In this document: in pieces, positions 23,059 to 26,874 of the stretch
How positions within the stretch are numbered: the first letter of the stretch is position 1
Layout: every line of letters starts with the position of its first letter
Assembly (NCBI GenBank): GCA_964418755.1
Contig: CAYQNS010000039.1
Coordinates: forward strand, 1 to 26,874
From: 4572-123 sp964418755
GTDB lineage: Bacteria > Desulfobacterota > Desulfobacteria > Desulfobacterales > 4572-123
DNA: 26,874 nt
Direction: 5' to 3'
Notes under the pieces: model-generated
The model's database searches: none
The model's input: the letters and a program-made list of their open reading frames with translations, nothing else
Told to the model about the DNA's origin: nothing
Position numbers and translations under genes: made by a program

Positions 23059-24372
23059 TTAGACGCCTTTTACGATTTCGGCGATGGAACAAACCTCCCG
23101 CATTATTTTTTCGGCATCGAGTTTTAGCAGGTTATGATCACGGACAAGGGGCTCTCCGGCTACAAAAACGTCGCGCACATCCGATCCTTTTACGGCATAA
23201 ACCAGATGGGAAACCGGATTATACATCGGCGTCAGGTGGGGACTGGACAGGTCAATGACAATCAGATCCGCCTGCTTGCCAGGCTCCAGAGATCCGATCT
23301 GATGGTCCAGGCCAATGGCCCTGGCCCCGCCGATAGTCGCCATCTCCAGAACGGTTCGTGCATTCATGACCACAGGGTCAAGGCTGTTGACCTTGTGAAG
23401 CCTGGCTGCCGAACCCATCTCCCGGAACATATCCAGGTCATTGTTACTGGCGCAGCCGTCCGTTCCCAGGCCGGTTTTTATTCCGCATTCCAGGAAAGAT
23501 ACCACCGGTGCGATGCCCGAGGCAAGTTTCATATTGCTCTCGGGATTGTGGGCCACGGCCGCATTCCGTCCGGAAATGGTCTCAATGTCCACGGCATCTA
23601 ACCAGATACAATGCGCCATAAGGGTGGTCGGCGTCAGTATGCCGAGTCCGTCAAGATGCCGGATCGGTGTGATGCCGTATTTGTCCCGGCATTGCTTTTT
23701 TTCAGCCATTGTTTCCGCAACATGGATCTGAAACAGGACCCCTTTTTCCAAAGCCGCCCTGTTTGCTTTTTTCAGGGTTTCAGGGCCGCAGGTATAGAGA
23801 GAATGACAGAACAGAGAGGGGGTGATGCGTGGGGTTTTGTCTCTCCATTTGTCGATAAAATCAATTGCTGCGGCAATGTTTTGTGCAGGATCAGGCACGC
23901 CCGGAGCCGGAAAATCAATGACTCCCTGGCCGAGGACCGCCCGCATGCCGGTTTCAAGGACCGCTCCGGCCACATGATCTTCCAGAAAATATCCGTCACA
24001 ACAGGTGGTTGTCCCCGAAAGCAGCATCTCCATGCAACCCAGCAATGTGCCGTATCTCACCGTTTCGGGATTAATGAATCTGCCCTCGGCCGGAAAGATA
24101 TGGTCATTGAGCCATGTGTGCAGGGGAAGATCGTCTGCCAGCCCTCTGAAGAGGGTCATAGGCAGGTGGGTATGGGTGTTGACAAGACCCGGTAAAACAA
24201 TTGCTCCCCGTGCATTGATTGTTTCCCGGGCAGGGGGAAGTTCGGCCTTAGGCACGGGGTCCACACGGGCGATTCTGCCGTTGGCAATAGCCAAAAGGCC
24301 ATCGGGTATGATGGTAAAGTCGGAATCAACGGTAACAATCGTTGCGTTGTAAATCAGGGTGTCAAAAATCAT
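23059..24372 (-). CDS. mtaD: MTA/SAH deaminase (amidohydrolase), copy 1
   Basis: A zinc-dependent amidohydrolase of 437 residues that deaminates 5'-methylthioadenosine and/or S-adenosylhomocysteine to the inosine analogue. The metal and catalytic residues are present: His67 and His69 (NTHTHLPM), His217 and Glu220 (IHVAET), His254 (MAHC), His275 (VAHNPESNMKLASG) and Asp305 (GTDGCASNNDLD). LFRGLADDLPLHTWLNDHIFPAE is the MTA/SAH-deaminase signature. It is clearly paralogous to the gene immediately upstream, which shares most of these segments. Specificities of the two may differ: this copy has GLADDLPLHTW where the other has LDDW. No ribosome site stands out before ATG 24372. Confidence 0.92.
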   Translation of the reverse strand: MIFDTLIYNATIVTVDSDFTIIPDGLLAIANGRIARVDPVPKAELPPARETINARGAIVLPGLVNTHTHLPMTLFRGLADDLPLHTWLNDHIFPAEGRFINPETVRYGTLLGCMEMLLSGTTTCCDGYFLEDHVAGAVLETGMRAVLGQGVIDFPAPGVPDPAQNIAAAIDFIDKWRDKTPRITPSLFCHSLYTCGPETLKKANRAALEKGVLFQIHVAETMAEKKQCRDKYGITPIRHLDGLGILTPTTLMAHCIWLDAVDIETISGRNAAVAHNPESNMKLASGIAPVVSFLECGIKTGLGTDGCASNNDLDMFREMGSAARLHKVNSLDPVVMNARTVLEMATIGGARAIGLDHQIGSLEPGKQADLIVIDLSSPHLTPMYNPVSHLVYAVKGSDVRDVFVAGEPLVRDHNLLKLDAEKIMREVCSIAEIVKGV

Positions 24373-24391
24373 AACACGAATTCCAATGAGT

Positions 24392-24475
24392 AACGGTTCT
24401 CAGTTGCCGGTTCACAGCTCATTTAAACGCTATAGTTTTTAACCATGAACCGGTAACCGTAAACCGTTAACGGTT
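24392..24475. repeat. Heptamer tracts between the two deaminase genes
   Basis: Two runs in 7-base register: AACGGTT, CTCAGTT, GCCGGTT, CACAGCT (24392-24419) and AACCATG, AACCGGT, AACCGTA, AACCGTT, AACGGTT (24441-24475). The second run overlaps the stop codon of the upstream deaminase (24467-24469). The two runs are partly reverse-complementary (AACGGTT and AACCGTT), so the RNA could fold. Confidence 0.75.
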
Positions 24476-25798
24476 ATTTTTTATCTCCCTTGCAACTTCC
24501 GATGCTCTGTCCATAACCGCAGCAATGTCCAGAGACTGCAGCTTTCCCTTTTCCAGAACCACCCGGCCGTTAATGATGGAATCGCTGACATCGCTGCCCT
24601 GGACGGCATAAACAAGGTGTGAAATCGGGTTATACATGGGCGTTAAATGCGGTTTACGGGTATTGATGACGATAATATCGGCTTTTTTGCCCGGTTCCAG
24701 AGAGCCGGTTATTTTTTCCAGACCAAGTGCCCTCGCACCCTGGTGCGTGGCCATCTTCAGAATTGTCAGGGCATCGGTGACCGTGGGATCCAGCGTGTTG
24801 ACTTTGTGAAGTTTTGCGGCCGTGTCCATCTCCAGAAAAAGATCCAGGTCATTGTTACTGGCACACCCGTCCGTGCCAAGTCCGACACATATGCCGGCCT
24901 GCAGAAGTTCCGGAATCGGTGCGATTCCGGATGCCAGTTTCATGTTGCTTTCCGGGTTGTGGGAAACCTTGACGTCGAATTTTTCAAGCAGGGCAATATC
25001 TTCTCCGGATAGAACAGTGCAGTGGCAGGCAAGCAGCCTAGGGGACAGGACCCCGATATGGGCGAGGTGGCCCACAGGGGTGCGGCCGTATTCTTTCTGA
25101 ATCCGGGCCACTTCACTTAAGGTTTCGGAGACATGGATAACCAGGGGCGCTCCATGGTCTTTGGAGATGGCCGCGGCCCGGCAGAGAAGATCCGGAGCAC
25201 ATAGATAGGGAGAATGCGGTTCCACAGCCACGGTAATCAAAGGATCGTCACGAAACTTGTCCATAAGATTTTCAGTATAGGCAAATCCCTGCTCAATGGG
25301 TCCGTAATTGGGTGAGGGAAAATCGTAAAGGACCTCTCCCACAACAGCCCGCATGCCTGCATGGCTTGCCGCATCTGCTGCGGCCTCTTCAAAAAGATAC
25401 ATGTCACAGAAACAGGTAGTGCCGGACAGGATCATCTCCGCACATGCCAGAAGAGACCCGGCGTACACTTTTTCATGATTCAGTCCGGCTTCGGCCGGGA
25501 AAATATGATCGTTGAGCCAGTCGTCAAGGGGAAGATCATCAGCCAGCCCCCGGAAAAGAGCCATGGCTGCATGGGTATGGGTATTGATAAGGCCGGGCAT
25601 GATAATACCCCTGTTTGCATCGATTTTTCTGGAAATCCGCCACCCAGAGAAATTATCAGCAGGTGCGACGGCGACGATCGTATCGTTTTTTACGGCAACG
25701 GCCCCGTTTTCAATCAGAATGTTGCCGTCGTTCATGGTCAGGACGGTTCCATTGGATATCAGCAGGTCGGCAATCGGTTCGGGATTAAGACCGGTCAT
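24467..25798 (-). CDS. mtaD: MTA/SAH deaminase (amidohydrolase), copy 2
   Basis: A 443-residue amidohydrolase with the same catalytic set as its neighbour: His74 and His76 (NTHTHAAM), His222 and Glu225 (IHVSET), His259 (ACHC), His280 (VSHNPESNMKLASG) and Asp310 (GTDGCASNNDLD). LFRGLADDLPLDDWLNDHIFPAEA is the family signature. ATG 25798 is chosen because it overlaps the 3' end of the phosphorylase gene by 14 bases and follows GGAG; the frame is open 60 bases further up, but that part lies within the phosphorylase. The close coupling implies that the deaminated product feeds the phosphorylase. Tandem duplication followed by divergence is the likely origin of the pair. Confidence 0.92.
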   Translation of the reverse strand: MTGLNPEPIADLLISNGTVLTMNDGNILIENGAVAVKNDTIVAVAPADNFSGWRISRKIDANRGIIMPGLINTHTHAAMALFRGLADDLPLDDWLNDHIFPAEAGLNHEKVYAGSLLACAEMILSGTTCFCDMYLFEEAAADAASHAGMRAVVGEVLYDFPSPNYGPIEQGFAYTENLMDKFRDDPLITVAVEPHSPYLCAPDLLCRAAAISKDHGAPLVIHVSETLSEVARIQKEYGRTPVGHLAHIGVLSPRLLACHCTVLSGEDIALLEKFDVKVSHNPESNMKLASGIAPIPELLQAGICVGLGTDGCASNNDLDLFLEMDTAAKLHKVNTLDPTVTDALTILKMATHQGARALGLEKITGSLEPGKKADIIVINTRKPHLTPMYNPISHLVYAVQGSDVSDSIINGRVVLEKGKLQSLDIAAVMDRASEVAREIKNNR

Positions 25799-26618
25799 CA
25801 ATATTCTCCACAACATATTTGATAAGTGTTTCAAGTGTAGGCGCGGCTTTCCGGGCAATCTCTATTATATCCTTCAGGACTGCAGGGCAGGGATTGTCGG
25901 GGTCATTAATGTTGGTCAGGATCGACAGGCCCAGAACGTGCATACCGCCATGGACCGCGACGATGACCTCCTGAATGGTCGAGAGGCCCACTGCATCGGC
26001 GCCAATGGTTTTGAGAAACCTGATTTCAGCCGGTGTTTCCAGAGAAGGCCCGAGCAGTCCTGCGTAAACGCCCTGCTGCAGATGAATACCGGATGCTTTG
26101 GCTGCCTGCCGGGCCAGGTCGGACAGGTGCACATCATAGGTTCGATTCATATCCGGAAAGCGGACTCCCCAGTCGTCATTATTGGGGCCGGTCAGAGGAT
26201 TGGCTCCGCTGAGGTTTATGTGGTCGGTAATCAACATGAGGTTCCCGGCTGAAAAGTCGGGGTTTAAGCCTCCGGCAGCATTGGTGACGATAAGAATCCG
26301 GACGCCGAGGGCCTGTAGTACCCGTACGGGAAAGGTCACTTCAAGGGGAGAATATCCTTCGTAAAGATGAAATCTTCCCTGCAGGACGGCGACATTGTGA
26401 TGGGCCAGAGTGCCGCAAAGCAAGCGGCCGTAATGGCCTTCAACGGTTGAAGCAGGGAAATGGGGCAGGTCACGGTAGTTGAATACTTTCGACATATTCA
26501 GCGCTCCAACGCTTTCCCCTAGGCCGGTTCCGGTCATGATCCCGATGGACGGCTGCCGATCAATGCGTTTTCTAAGAAAGGCGGCGGCTTCTTTGACTTT
26601 GGCCTTGTACTCTTGCAT
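25785..26618 (-). CDS. Purine-nucleoside/methylthioinosine phosphorylase (trimeric PNP family)
   Basis: Phosphorolysis of a 6-oxopurine nucleoside to base and sugar-1-phosphate; next to MTA deaminases the likely substrate is 5'-methylthioinosine, giving hypoxanthine and methylthioribose-1-phosphate for MtnA. The 277 residues match the trimeric PNP/MTAP superfamily: GTGLGES (30-36), GRFHLYEGY (81-89), VTNAAGGLNPDFSAGNLMLITDHINL and LTN at 234-236. Active-site positions differ from ordinary PNP: the aromatic residue of the FET/YET motif is Leu193 (GPSLETPAE), and STVPEVIVARH is STIQEVIVAVH. ATG 26618 is preferred; an in-frame ATG at 26663 has no ribosome site and adds residues outside the family alignment. 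Expected length for the family is about 270-280. Confidence 0.88.
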   Translation of the reverse strand: MQEYKAKVKEAAAFLRKRIDRQPSIGIMTGTGLGESVGALNMSKVFNYRDLPHFPASTVEGHYGRLLCGTLAHHNVAVLQGRFHLYEGYSPLEVTFPVRVLQALGVRILIVTNAAGGLNPDFSAGNLMLITDHINLSGANPLTGPNNDDWGVRFPDMNRTYDVHLSDLARQAAKASGIHLQQGVYAGLLGPSLETPAEIRFLKTIGADAVGLSTIQEVIVAVHGGMHVLGLSILTNINDPDNPCPAVLKDIIEIARKAAPTLETLIKYVVENIDDRS

Positions 26619-26874
26619 AATTTTATCTCTTGCTGATTTTCGGTTACAGGCGGCGGTTTGCATTTAAAAAAAGGTGACCATTCACGGGTTCGGAATATAG
26701 AGAGGAACCTTTGAATGTTTACAGAAAAAAATTTTAGAAAGTCAATATCAATCGGGAGGAGATATTAATTCAGTGCTTGAATTCAGTCAAGAGCGTATGT
26801 CGTAAAACATGGACTGCGGCATATAACTTACATTTCGCACCTTTCGAATACGATTTTGTGAATTACGTTGAATC
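26619..26874. other. Upstream region of the MTA salvage operon
   Basis: No gene is recognised in the last 256 bases. A possible minus-strand promoter is TTGACT (26745-26740) with TAAACA (26721-26716), spacer 18, a weak match. I looked for a SAM or SAH riboswitch (expected stems and a terminator) and saw none. Confidence 0.4.

Noticed and set aside
26619..26874. SAM or SAH riboswitch upstream of the MTA salvage genes
   Set aside because: No matching stem pattern, conserved core or terminator could be found by eye.
1..26874. tRNA, rRNA or CRISPR arrays
   Set aside because: No cloverleaf with a CCA end, no rRNA signature and no regular long-spacer repeats were seen; the tandem tracts have a 7-base period without spacers.

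Overview
The window looks like a chromosomal segment of a strictly anaerobic Desulfobacterota bacterium, probably close to the Desulfobacteraceae. This is inferred from gene content, not from a marker gene. The pointers are an AhbB-type siroheme decarboxylase subunit (the alternative heme route of sulfate reducers), a mitochondrial-type (spirochete/delta-type) EF-G, an MttB-family methyltransferase without pyrrolysine, a FadN/FadA beta-oxidation pair, and many short palindromic repeats and 7-nt tandem tracts between genes. I saw no rRNA, tRNA, CRISPR array, transposase or phage gene.

Layout. 1-3.5 kb: a 136-bp repeat, the 3' stub of an STAS-domain gene, a carbon-nitrogen hydrolase, and a convergent membrane PAS histidine kinase. 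3.9-7 kb (minus): a conserved P-loop ATPase of unknown role and EF-G, with an unusual leader containing a hairpin repeat and an intrinsic terminator. 7.3-8.4 kb (plus): azlCD. 8.4-11.8 kb (minus): HD-domain protein and mobB overlapping by one ATGA, a stand-alone cyclic-nucleotide-binding-domain protein, and hisD. 12-14.3 kb (plus): a HipA/YjjJ-type kinase fragment, the MttB-family gene, and the second 136-bp repeat in inverted orientation. 14.4-15.5 kb (plus): serC. 15.8-19.6 kb (minus): fadN-fadA behind a FadR-like operator, with a 140-bp hairpin element between the two genes. 20-26.7 kb (minus): a six-gene run.

How the genes work together. The six-gene run reads, in transcription order, 6-oxopurine-type nucleoside phosphorylase, two paralogous MTA/SAH deaminases, MtnA, an AhbB-like protein and a B12-domain radical SAM protein. 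The first four fit salvage of methylthioadenosine through methylthioinosine to methylthioribulose-1-phosphate; no MtnB, C or D is present here. The last two genes do not belong to any MTA pathway I know, and they are the best candidate for something undescribed. fadN-fadA carries out the hydratase, dehydrogenase and thiolase steps of beta-oxidation. Its palindromic operator equals the Bacillus FadR box as I remember it, and it sits exactly over the expected transcription start.

Noncoding sequence. At least four repeat types occur: the 136-bp inverted pair, an element ending in TCTCGTAAAAAG, the 140-bp fadN/fadA hairpin, and degenerate heptamer tracts that repeatedly start at or just after stop codons.
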